From contig JAKARG010000183.1 in NCBI GenBank assembly GCA_021819345.1, forward strand, positions 1 to 6,720: 6,720 nt of DNA. Direction: 5' to 3'. Below the pieces are notes generated by a model. It saw nothing but the letters and a program-made list of their open reading frames with translations. It was not told the DNA's origin and did no database searches. Position 1 is the stretch's first letter; every line of letters starts with the position of its first letter. This document shows, one piece after another, positions 1-5,483 of the stretch. Origin of the DNA: Actinomycetes bacterium. Lineage in GTDB: Bacteria; Actinomycetota; Acidimicrobiia; Acidimicrobiales; Palsa-688. Both the position numbers and the translations under genes were made by a program.

Positions 1-57
1 GCCTCCTACGGGCGCCAGGCCACCGGCGCCAAGGCGCTCATCACCCCCAACCGGTGA
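1..57 (+). CDS. C-terminal end of an unidentified protein (partial)
   Basis: Frame 1 is open from the window edge to a TGA at 55-57 and encodes 18 residues ending in ALITPNR. The start lies outside the window. The codons have G or C at almost every third position, as expected for a real gene in this genome, and the next annotated gene converges on it, which fits a gene ending here. The peptide is too short to assign to a family, so no function is proposed. Confidence 0.5.
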   Translation, partial: ASYGRQATGAKALITPNR

Positions 58-146
58 GCCCGTAGGTCGGGGCGACCAGCAGGCGGCGGCCGGCGGCGCA
101 GTCGCGCCGAGCCGGCATCCACCGACCGGAGGAGACGCTGCCACTT

Positions 147-168
147 ACCGAGCGCCAGCTCGCTCGGT
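147..168. terminator. Hairpin in convergent intergenic gap, possible terminator
   Basis: ACCGAGCG (147-154) and CGCTCGGT (161-168) form a perfect 8-bp stem around a 6-base loop. It lies between two converging genes, about 90 bases after the plus-strand stop at 57. There is no T-run on either side, so it is not a canonical intrinsic terminator. U-less hairpin terminators have been proposed for actinobacteria. Being symmetric, it could act on both strands. Function is inferred from position and structure only. Confidence 0.4.
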
Positions 169-191
169 GCCTGGTCGACGGCAGGGGCCGA

Positions 192-212
192 GGCAGCGGC
201 CGTGCCGCTGCC
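192..212 (-). terminator. Strong hairpin just after the DUF885 gene stop, possible terminator
   Basis: GGCAGCGGC (192-200) and GCCGCTGCC (204-212) form a perfect 9-bp, nearly all-GC stem with a 3-base loop. On the minus strand it begins 6 bases past the TAG of the DUF885 gene (219-221), the usual place for a terminator. The sequence after it on that strand (TCGGCCCCTGC) has no T-run, so any termination would be U-less or factor-assisted. Confidence 0.5.
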
Positions 213-218
213 GGAGGG

Positions 219-1838
219 CTACTGTCCGAACAGCCGGCGCTCCACCAGGGCCACCGGCAGGCCCGGGTCGGCCGCGACCGCGTCGTGGAAGGCGTGCAGG
301 TCTCCTCGCTCCTCGGCCAGCCAGCGGTCCCGCAGCGCCTCGATCTGCAGCGAACCGGTCAGGTAGGAGGCGGCCTGGGTCGGCCACGAGCAGTAGCGCT
401 CCACCTCGGCGACCGCTACTGCGGCGGTCATCGCGACCTTGTCGCGCATGTAGCCGACGGCCTGCTCGGGGGTCATCTCCCCGGAGTGCAACCCGGTGTC
501 GACCACCACGCGCGCGGCTCGGAAGATCCGTGCTCCGAGATGCGACAGCTCTGCTCTGGGGTCGGTGAAGAAGCCCTCCTGGCGCATCATCACCTCGGCA
601 TAGAGCGCCCAGCCCTCCACGAAGTAGGAGGTGGTGACCACCTTGCGGACCGGCCGGCGGGTCTGGGCGGACCACACGAGGTGCCAGTGGTGGCCGGGGT
701 AGGCCTCGTGGACGGCGGTGGTCGGGATGGCGTGGAAGCCGTTGCCCGCCAGGCGCTCGGCGATCCCCTCGGGGCTCTCCCCCTCGGGTGGGTAGGGGAC
801 GAAGAAGTGCCCCAACCGGGAGCTGGAGAAAGGAGGTGGCTCCTGGTAGGAGGCGACGGCGAGCACCGGGCGCTGGAACACCGGCGAGGGCACCACTGCG
901 CAGCGTTCCCCGTCGGGGAAGCTCACGAGGTCGCGCTCCACGAGGAAGTCGCGCGCCAGGCCGCACCAGTGCTCGTAGCTCTCCCGCATCTCCTCGGGCG
1001 TCGAGGGGCATTCGGCGTCGAGACGGGCCAGCAGCTCGACCCAGCCTTCGGCGCCGGGGTCGATCCGCTTGGCGATGTCGGTCATCTCCGCCGACAGCGC
1101 CTCGTAGGCCTCGAGCCCCCGTTGGTGGAGGCTCCCGGCGTCGGTCGAGAGCAGCTCCCGGTCTGCGAGCAGGGCGCTGTAGCGCTCCTCACCGATCGCC
1201 CAGTTGCCCCGGCTGCGTCTTTCCCCTTCCTCCAACCAGTGCGCGAAGGAGCCGAGGGCCGCTGCGGCGCCCGCAGCTGCGTCGGCGAGGCGTTGCCGGG
1301 ACCGAGGATCGGCTGCCTCGGCGGGGAGCAGCTCGGCGAGGAAGCCGGCCCCCGCCCGGGCGGCCGCCGCGCCCCGCCGGGCGAACAGGGCCGGTACCAG
1401 GTCCAAGTCGAGGTTGGAGCGGCCGGCGGCGAGCACCCCGGGGACCTCGGCGAGGCGGTCGACGGTCGCCTCCACCAGCTCTTGCTCGGGGGCCAGGCGG
1501 TGCAGCCACGGCAGGTGGACGCCCTCCAGGCAGGGGTCGATGTAGAGCAGCGGGTCGCGCCGCCACTGCTGCCAGTCGGCCATCGTCGCCCGGCCGGACA
1601 GCTCGGCGAGGACGAGCACCAGGTCGATCTGGTCCTCTAGCGCCTGGGCGCCGAGGTCGATCGCTCCGATCGCCGCGGCGGTCTTGCGGTCCTGGCGGGG
1701 CCTCGCCTCCCAGGCGGCGGCCGACAGGTCGGGCAGCCGGTGCTCGTAGCCGGGCAGCCCGAGGGCGCTGGCTCGGGTCGGGTCCCGGTCCATCTCCCCG
1801 AGGACCCAGTTGTCGAGGAGCTGGTCCACACCTGTCAT
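219..1838 (-). CDS. DUF885 family putative zinc metallopeptidase
   Basis: This 539-residue protein has the hallmarks of the DUF885 family (PF05960). The central one is an extended metal-binding motif HEAYPGHHWH at about 377-386, followed by EGWALYAE at about 408-415, which probably supplies a further acidic ligand. The C-terminal stretch TQAASYLTGSLQI (about 487-499) matches the family's helical end. The length is typical for single-domain bacterial members. No signal peptide or membrane segment is evident, so it is probably cytoplasmic. The family is regarded as metallopeptidase-like, but the substrate cannot be read from sequence. The start is ATG at 1838. There is no clear Shine-Dalgarno at the usual distance, but a -10-like TAGGAT sits 7 bases upstream, suggesting a leaderless message. 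The frame stays open far upstream through two genes on the other strand, but that extension is antisense shadow. A hairpin follows the stop. Confidence 0.88.
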   Translation of the reverse strand: MTGVDQLLDNWVLGEMDRDPTRASALGLPGYEHRLPDLSAAAWEARPRQDRKTAAAIGAIDLGAQALEDQIDLVLVLAELSGRATMADWQQWRRDPLLYIDPCLEGVHLPWLHRLAPEQELVEATVDRLAEVPGVLAAGRSNLDLDLVPALFARRGAAAARAGAGFLAELLPAEAADPRSRQRLADAAAGAAAALGSFAHWLEEGERRSRGNWAIGEERYSALLADRELLSTDAGSLHQRGLEAYEALSAEMTDIAKRIDPGAEGWVELLARLDAECPSTPEEMRESYEHWCGLARDFLVERDLVSFPDGERCAVVPSPVFQRPVLAVASYQEPPPFSSSRLGHFFVPYPPEGESPEGIAERLAGNGFHAIPTTAVHEAYPGHHWHLVWSAQTRRPVRKVVTTSYFVEGWALYAEVMMRQEGFFTDPRAELSHLGARIFRAARVVVDTGLHSGEMTPEQAVGYMRDKVAMTAAVAVAEVERYCSWPTQAASYLTGSLQIEALRDRWLAEERGDLHAFHDAVAADPGLPVALVERRLFGQ

Positions 1839-1845
1839 CCTGTCG

Positions 1846-1851
1846 ATCCTA
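1846..1851 (-). promoter_or_regulatory. Probable -10 element of a leaderless promoter for the DUF885 gene
   Basis: On the minus strand TAGGAT fits the actinobacterial -10 pattern TAnnnT and is followed by 7 bases (CGACAGG) and then the ATG at 1838. That spacing would put the transcription start at or next to the A of the start codon. No convincing -35 is visible. The hexamer overlaps the first base of the divergent dehydratase gene's ATG at 1851. Confidence 0.55.
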
Positions 1852-2180
1852 TGGAGCGCCTGGACGAAGCGTCGGTGGCCGCAGGCATCGCCGGGTCGTG
1901 CTGGCACCGTGAGGGCGACTGGCTGGTCTGCACCAGGAGCTTCGCCGGCTTCGCCGAGGCGGTGTCGTTCGTCGACCGGGTCGCGGTGCTCGCCGAGCGC
2001 CACGACCACCACCCCGACATCACCATCTCCTACGACCGGGTCACGCTCCGGCTCACCACCCACGACGCCGGCGGACTGACCGGAGCCGACCTGGACCTGG
2101 CCAGCGCCATCGACACCCTCGCCGATCCCCCTGGCGACCACCCAGTCGATCCCATCGGCGACGACGCAGGCCGTGGGTGA
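1851..2180 (+). CDS. Pterin-4a-carbinolamine dehydratase-like protein (PCD/DCoH family)
   Basis: This small protein (109 residues) belongs to the family that dehydrates 4a-hydroxytetrahydrobiopterin. Residues 49-80 follow the family signature: E49, then H53-H54-P55, Y61, H71 in the segment TTHDAGGLT, and D80. H53, H54 and H71 correspond to the active-site histidines. The region before it (CWHREGDWLVCTRSF and the helix after it) matches the usual N-terminal half. Residues 92-109 are a Pro/Asp/Gly-rich tail outside the domain. The ATG at 1851 gives the expected family length; upstream in-frame starts would run into the divergent gene. No Shine-Dalgarno is visible. The last 8 bases overlap the RNA methyltransferase gene, so the two are probably co-translated. 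No aromatic amino acid hydroxylase lies nearby, so the physiological pterin substrate is unknown. Confidence 0.85.
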   Translation: MERLDEASVAAGIAGSCWHREGDWLVCTRSFAGFAEAVSFVDRVAVLAERHDHHPDITISYDRVTLRLTTHDAGGLTGADLDLASAIDTLADPPGDHPVDPIGDDAGRG

Positions 2181-3471
2181 GCTCGTCGCGGTCCGCATCG
2201 GCGGCTCGGTCGCAGCGGGCGGGGACGGCGTAGGGCGGCTCCAAGACGGCAAGGTGGTGCTGGTCGAGGGCGCCTTGCCCGGGGAGCTGGTCCGAGCCGA
2301 GCTGTTCGACCAGCGCAAGGACTTCGCCCGGGGTCGCACCGTCTCGGTCCTCGACGCCTCCCCGGGGCGCGTCGAGCCCCCCTGCCCGCAGCGCCTGGCG
2401 GGCTGCGGCGGTTGCGGCTGGCAGCACGTCGAGGTCGCGCTGCAGGCGGAGCTGCGCGCCCGGATCGTCTCCGATGCCCTGGCGCGCATCGCCCACCTGC
2501 GGGGGGCGCCCGAGCCCCGGGTGGTCCGCCTGGCGAGCTCCGGGTACCGCACGACCGTGCGCCTCGGCGTCGACGCCGCCGGCCGCCCCGCGTACCGCCG
2601 GTCCCACAGCCACGACCTGGTCGTCGCAGGCTCGTGCCTGGTGGCCCACCCCCGGCTGGAGGAGCTGCTCGTGGCCGGGCGGTTCCCCGGGGCAGGCTCG
2701 GTGACCCTGCGGGTGGGTGTCGCCGGCGGGGAGCGCATCGCCGTGATGGACGAGGCGGGGGCCCGGCCGGCTGGGCTGCTGGTCGAGCGGGCCGAGGTCC
2801 CGGCCGACGTGATGGTGGTCGGAGCACCCGGGGCGGGCTCGGCAGCTCGCCAAGGAGCGCGCGCCAGGGCCTCCGGCGAGGTCGGGCCGGGGGCAGCATT
2901 CCACGAGGCTGCCGGCGGACGGACTTGGAGGGTGTCGGCCAGGTCGTTCTTCCAGCCGGGACCGGCGGCAGCCGACGCTCTCGCCGCGGAGGTCGGCAGC
3001 GCCATCGGTGATTCGCTCGGCACCGGGGACCTCCTGGTCGACCTCTACGCCGGCGTCGGGCTCCTCGGCGGCTCGGTCGCAGCGCGCCGGGCGGCTCGTC
3101 TGGTGGCGGTGGAGCGCTCTGCCGGCGCTGCCGCCGACGCCCGCCACAACCTGGCCGACCTGGACGCCGAGGTGGTGGCCGGGGAGGTTGGGCGCTGGCA
3201 GCCCCCGCCGGCGGCGGCGGTGATCGCCGACCCGGCGCGTCCCGGCCTCGGCCGTCCCGGGGTGGCCACGGTGGATCGAAGCGGTGCGGGCGTGCTCGTC
3301 CTGGTCAGCTGCGATCCGGCCTCCCTGGCCCGCGACGCCGGGCTGCTGCTCGCCGGCGGCTGGCGCCTGGAGACCCTGAGCCTCGTCGACGCCTTCGCCC
3401 ACACCCCGCACGTCGAGTGCGTGAGCCGTTTCACCAGGCCAACTGGCTTCACCAGGCCCGCTGGTCGATAG
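2173..3471 (+). CDS. TRAM-domain class I SAM-dependent RNA (uracil-5-)methyltransferase, TrmA/RlmD-like
   Basis: The 432-residue protein resembles enzymes that methylate uracil C5 in rRNA or tRNA using S-adenosylmethionine. A TRAM RNA-binding domain occupies about 1-62 (GGDGVGRL, ALPGE). Cysteines 71, 78, 81 (CPQRLAGCGGC) and 155 are placed like the four ligands of the family's 4Fe-4S cluster. SAM-fold motifs follow: SFFQ (258-261), LVDLYAGVG (288-296), DPARPG (353-358), the catalytic-cysteine motif VSCDPASLARD (C380), and DAFAHTPHVE (406-415), whose E415 is the likely proton-abstracting base. It varies from consensus at SFFQPG (usually FFQxN) and DPAR (usually DPPR). Residues 217-245 are a Gly/Ala-rich insertion. 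GTG at 2173 is chosen because it begins the TRAM domain; it overlaps the preceding gene by 8 bp. Whether the target is 23S rRNA or tRNA cannot be decided here. The last residues carry a hexapeptide duplication. Confidence 0.88.
   Translation: MGELVAVRIGGSVAAGGDGVGRLQDGKVVLVEGALPGELVRAELFDQRKDFARGRTVSVLDASPGRVEPPCPQRLAGCGGCGWQHVEVALQAELRARIVSDALARIAHLRGAPEPRVVRLASSGYRTTVRLGVDAAGRPAYRRSHSHDLVVAGSCLVAHPRLEELLVAGRFPGAGSVTLRVGVAGGERIAVMDEAGARPAGLLVERAEVPADVMVVGAPGAGSAARQGARARASGEVGPGAAFHEAAGGRTWRVSARSFFQPGPAAADALAAEVGSAIGDSLGTGDLLVDLYAGVGLLGGSVAARRAARLVAVERSAGAAADARHNLADLDAEVVAGEVGRWQPPPAAAVIADPARPGLGRPGVATVDRSGAGVLVLVSCDPASLARDAGLLLAGGWRLETLSLVDAFAHTPHVECVSRFTRPTGFTRPAGR
3430..3465 (+). repeat. 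18-bp in-frame tandem duplication at the end of the methyltransferase gene
   Basis: Two adjacent 18-base units, 3430-3447 and 3448-3465, match at 15 of 18 positions and both begin TTCACCAGGCC. They encode FTRPTG and FTRPAG, residues 420-431, just before the stop. The family's conserved fold ends at about residue 416, so this is a tail extension, probably from slippage or a small tandem duplication. Each unit also contains a CCAG/CTGG inverted pair that could form a short hairpin near the stop codon. Confidence 0.75.
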
Positions 3472-3488
3472 GCCGCCGCTCGGGGCCC

Positions 3489-3540
3489 GGCCCTCGGGGC
3501 CGCCGGCTGGTGACGGGACTGGCCCTCGGGGCCGCCGGCT
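3489..3540. repeat. Perfect 20-bp direct repeat, 32 bp apart, upstream of the Mca-like gene
   Basis: Identical 20-base copies occupy 3489-3508 and 3521-3540 in the 85-bp gap between the methyltransferase stop and the amidase start. The repeat period is 32 bp, about three helical turns. Each copy starts with GGCCCTCGGGGCC, an inverted pair GGCCC/GGGCC around a 3-base loop. The second copy covers the position where a -35 element would lie relative to the -10-like hexamer at 3545. The copies could be a duplicated operator or tandem terminator stems of the upstream gene. No T-run follows either copy. The repeat is certain; its role is inference. Confidence 0.7.
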
Positions 3541-3544
3541 CCCG

Positions 3545-3550
3545 TATCGT
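3545..3550 (+). promoter_or_regulatory. Probable -10 element of a leaderless promoter for the Mca-like gene
   Basis: TATCGT fits TAnnnT and is followed by 6 bases (GGTCGG) and then the GTG start at 3557, so transcription would begin at the first base of the coding sequence. There is no Shine-Dalgarno at a workable distance, which supports leaderless expression. No recognisable -35 is present; that position is occupied by the second copy of the 20-bp repeat. Confidence 0.55.
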
Positions 3551-3556
3551 GGTCGG

Positions 3557-4465
3557 GTGCCAGAGCTGTCCCTCCTCAGCGTGCATGCCCATCCCGACGA
3601 CGAGGCGTCCAAGGGTCCCGCCACCGTCGCCCGCTACCACGCCGAGGGGGTACGGACCACCCTCGTGACCTGTACCGGCGGCGAGGAGGGCGACATCTTG
3701 AACCCGGCCATGGACCGCCCGGGGGTCAAGGAGCGCCTTCCCGAGCTGCGGCGCGAGGAGCTCGCCGAGGCAGCCCGGGTGATCGGCTACGACGAGGTGG
3801 TCTGGCTCGGCTACCGCGACTCGGGAATGCCGGGGACCCCGGCAAACGAGGACCCGCGCTGCTTCGCTCGGGCCCCGCTCGACGAGGCCGTCGGGCGGTT
3901 GGTGGCCGTCGTGCGCCGGGTCCGCCCGCAGGTGGTCGTCGCCTACGGGCCGGACCAGCAGGGCTACCCCCACCCGGACCACCTGAGGGTCCACGAGGTG
4001 GCGCTCGAGGCCTTCGTGGCGGCTTCGGACCCGGAGCGCCACCCCGAGGCCGGGCCAGCGTGGTCCCCGGCCCGGCTCTGCTACATCGGGTGGTCGGTCG
4101 GGCGCAGCCGGGCGGTGCACGACAAGTTCATCGAGCTCGGCCTCCCGTCCCCGTTCGAGGGGGAGCGCTTGGAGCGTCTCCTGCGCGCCCCCGAGCGGAC
4201 CGACGGCGCCGGCGAGCGGATCGTCGTGGATGTCGCCGGGTACACCGCAGTGCGCCGCCTGGCGCTGCTCGCCCACCGGACCCAGGTGGACCCCAGCTCC
4301 CCGCACTGGTTCGGCCTGCCGCCGGAGGTCGCCGACACTCTCTACCCCTTCGACGACTACGAGATCGGTCCGAACCGGGTCCCGCTGCGAGAGGGGGCCG
4401 ACGACCTCTTCGCCGGCCTGCGCGAGCCCGCCGAGGTGGGAGCGGGGGAGCGGGGTCCCGATTGA
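3557..4465 (+). CDS. mca: Mycothiol S-conjugate amidase-like zinc hydrolase (LmbE/PIG-L family)
   Basis: The 302-residue protein matches the PIG-L/LmbE deacetylase fold and most closely Mca, which hydrolyses mycothiol S-conjugates so that the mercapturic acid is exported during electrophile and drug detoxification. The opening residues, including VHAHPDDEASKG (9-20), match mycobacterial Mca as I recall it. They supply zinc ligands H12 and D15 and the catalytic base D14. K19 is an Mca-type residue that the sister deacetylase MshB lacks. YPHPDHLR (137-144) supplies the third zinc ligand, H142. GGEEGDILNPAMD (41-53), WLGYRDSGMPG (83-93) and HRTQVDP (240-246) are also Mca-like. Length agrees with the family (about 290-300). 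No signal peptide, so cytoplasmic. The GTG at 3557 gives the expected N-terminus and lies 6 bases after a -10-like hexamer. Its TGA overlaps the next gene's TTG. MshB is the main alternative, judged less likely. Confidence 0.87.
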   Translation: MPELSLLSVHAHPDDEASKGPATVARYHAEGVRTTLVTCTGGEEGDILNPAMDRPGVKERLPELRREELAEAARVIGYDEVVWLGYRDSGMPGTPANEDPRCFARAPLDEAVGRLVAVVRRVRPQVVVAYGPDQQGYPHPDHLRVHEVALEAFVAASDPERHPEAGPAWSPARLCYIGWSVGRSRAVHDKFIELGLPSPFEGERLERLLRAPERTDGAGERIVVDVAGYTAVRRLALLAHRTQVDPSSPHWFGLPPEVADTLYPFDDYEIGPNRVPLREGADDLFAGLREPAEVGAGERGPD

Positions 4466-4830
4466 GCGAGACCTCCTGCCCTTCGCCCGCTCCGGTGCCC
4501 GACCACGAGAGCTGGGTGCCCGGGGTCGATGCGATCGTGGCGGTAGCACTGAGCGGCGGTCCGGGGAGGGACCGAGTGGTGGTGGCCCGCTGCGTGCAGG
4601 GCGAGCCACCCGAGGTGCTCGGACCCGCTGGAGGCGACGCCGAGGTGACCTTCAGCCTCTCGGAGGCCGACGGCGCGGAGATCGTCGCCGGGAGGCTGTC
4701 GCCGAGCGTCGCGTTCATGCAGGGGCGGATCAAGACCTCCGGCGACCCGGGCCTGGTGCTCGACCTGCTCGCGGCAACGGCCAGCCCGGCCTTCGCTCAG
4801 TGGCTCGGGCGACTCGGCGCGAGGAGCTGA
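4462..4830 (+). CDS. Small SCP2 sterol-carrier-domain protein
   Basis: The 122-residue protein looks like a single SCP2 (sterol-carrier-protein-2-like) domain. The diagnostic part is residues 60-102: a strand segment DAEVTFSLSEAD, then EIVAGRLSPSVAFMQGRIKTSGD, the family's typical 'G.l.p..Afm.GrikvsGd' pattern, then a hydrophobic C-terminal helix. Such domains bind lipophilic ligands in a hydrophobic tunnel; no ligand can be named. An SCP2-like fold also forms the C-terminal part of mycothiol-dependent maleylpyruvate isomerase-type enzymes, so pairing with an Mca-like gene may be meaningful, but this protein lacks their catalytic N-terminal domain. TTG at 4462 is chosen because it overlaps the amidase stop as TTGA and has G-rich Shine-Dalgarno-like sequence (4444-4455) upstream. 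A later GTG at 4495 would also keep the domain but has no ribosome binding site. No membrane segment is seen. Confidence 0.75.
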   Translation: MSETSCPSPAPVPDHESWVPGVDAIVAVALSGGPGRDRVVVARCVQGEPPEVLGPAGGDAEVTFSLSEADGAEIVAGRLSPSVAFMQGRIKTSGDPGLVLDLLAATASPAFAQWLGRLGARS

Positions 4831-4884
4831 TCCGGGCGTGCCGGCCGGAGGCGGCGAGGCCCATCCGGGGAGGCCCTCGGCTCC

Positions 4885-4890
4885 GGAGAG
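4885..4890 (+). promoter_or_regulatory. Ribosome binding site deciding the sigma factor start
   Basis: GGAGAG lies 7 bases before the ATG at 4898 and is the clearest Shine-Dalgarno in the window. It favours the ATG over the in-frame GTG at 4838, which would add 20 low-complexity residues (Gly/Pro/Ser-rich) not expected in this family. The rest of the 67-bp gap after the SCP2 gene is GC-rich and shows no convincing promoter or terminator, so read-through from the upstream unit is possible. Confidence 0.65.
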
Positions 4891-4897
4891 TAGACAA

Positions 4898-5482
4898 ATG
4901 CCGATCAGCTACGTCGAAGCCAGTGACACCGCTCTTGTCGTGGCCATCGGGCGCTACCACGAGTCGGCGTTGGCCGAGGCCTACCGGCGCCACGGAGGCG
5001 CCGTCTACGGCCTCGCCAAGCGGCTACTGCGGGAGGTGGCGCCTGCCGAGGACATCGTCCAGGAGGTGTTCCTCCGCCTCTGGAACGACCCCGAGCGCTT
5101 CGACCCCGAACGCGGCTCGCTGCGCTCGTTCCTGCTCGCCCAGACCCACGGGCGGGCCGTGGACCGCCTGCGCTCGGACCACTCCCGCCGCGATCGCGAG
5201 GCACGCGAGGCGAGGGAGGCGGCGACCGCGGGCTACGACCTCGAGCGCGAGGTGGTCGACTTCACCGTCGCAGAGGCCGTCCGGGAAGCGGTGGACGCCT
5301 TGCCGGTGGACGAGCGCAGGGCGATCGAGCTGGCCTACTTCGGTGGTCGTACCTACCGGGAGGTGGCCACTGCTCTCGGCGAGCCCGAGGGTACGGTGAA
5401 GAGCAGGATCCGCACCGGGTTGCGGAGGATGAAGGGCTCGCTCTCGGACGCCGGCTTGGCCGCCGGGGCGAGTGAGATCTGA
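4898..5482 (+). CDS. ECF (group IV) RNA polymerase sigma factor, SigK-like
   Basis: The 194-residue protein has the two-domain layout of extracytoplasmic-function sigma factors. Region 2 spans about 25-97: LAEAYRRHGGAVYGLAKR, then the core-binding and -10-recognition segment DIVQEVFLRLWNDPERFDPERGS, then LRSFLLAQTHGRAVDRLR. A charged linker (98-120) follows. Region 4 spans about 130-182, with ERRAIELAYFGGRTYREVATAL and the helix-turn-helix recognition segment PEGTVKSRIRTGLRRMK that contacts the -35. The wording of region 4 and the RskA-type partner one base downstream point to the SigK-like ECF group. It would be held inactive at the membrane by that partner. The ATG at 4898 is supported by a good Shine-Dalgarno. 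Its regulon cannot be read from the window, and no ECF-type autoregulatory promoter (GGAAC-like -35) was recognised upstream. Confidence 0.9.
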   Translation: MPISYVEASDTALVVAIGRYHESALAEAYRRHGGAVYGLAKRLLREVAPAEDIVQEVFLRLWNDPERFDPERGSLRSFLLAQTHGRAVDRLRSDHSRRDREAREAREAATAGYDLEREVVDFTVAEAVREAVDALPVDERRAIELAYFGGRTYREVATALGEPEGTVKSRIRTGLRRMKGSLSDAGLAAGASEI

Positions 5483-5483
5483 G

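Noticed and set aside
285..1640. Long plus-strand open frame opposite the DUF885 gene.
   Set aside because: It is a mirror of the metallopeptidase coding strand, with repetitive Gly/Val/Arg/Leu composition and no motif. The HE..PGHH signature on the minus strand shows which strand codes.
1839..3023. The minus-strand frame of the DUF885 gene stays open upstream to 3023, giving an apparent 934-residue protein.
   Set aside because: The upstream 395 residues are low-complexity Pro/Arg/Ser/Thr-rich translation opposite the dehydratase and methyltransferase genes, both of which have clear family motifs. The family's N-terminus is reached at 1838.
2053..3624. Long minus-strand open frame (over 500 residues) opposite the methyltransferase gene.
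   Set aside because: It is antisense to a well-supported gene, shows no recognisable motif and has the Gly/Arg/Pro-rich composition typical of shadow frames in very GC-rich DNA.
3449..4609. Minus-strand open frame of 386 residues opposite the Mca-like gene.
   Set aside because: It is a shadow of a gene with intact zinc and catalytic residues, and no family could be recognised in it.
4872..4880. GGCCCTCGG upstream of the sigma factor, matching the start of the 20-bp repeat upstream of the Mca-like gene; considered as a shared operator.
   Set aside because: Only 9 bases match, and the reverse complement of the same 9-mer also occurs inside the DUF885 coding region (1252-1260), so chance in GC-rich DNA is enough.
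4838..4897. Upstream GTG start for the sigma factor, adding 20 residues.
   Set aside because: The extra residues are Gly/Pro/Ser-rich and unlike the family, and a good Shine-Dalgarno (4885-4890) lies just before the ATG at 4898.
4230..5399. Plus-strand open frame of 389 residues crossing the Mca-like, SCP2 and sigma factor genes.
   Set aside because: It spans three genes in another frame and is Arg/Thr/Ser/Pro-rich without motifs. All three genes beneath it have family signatures.
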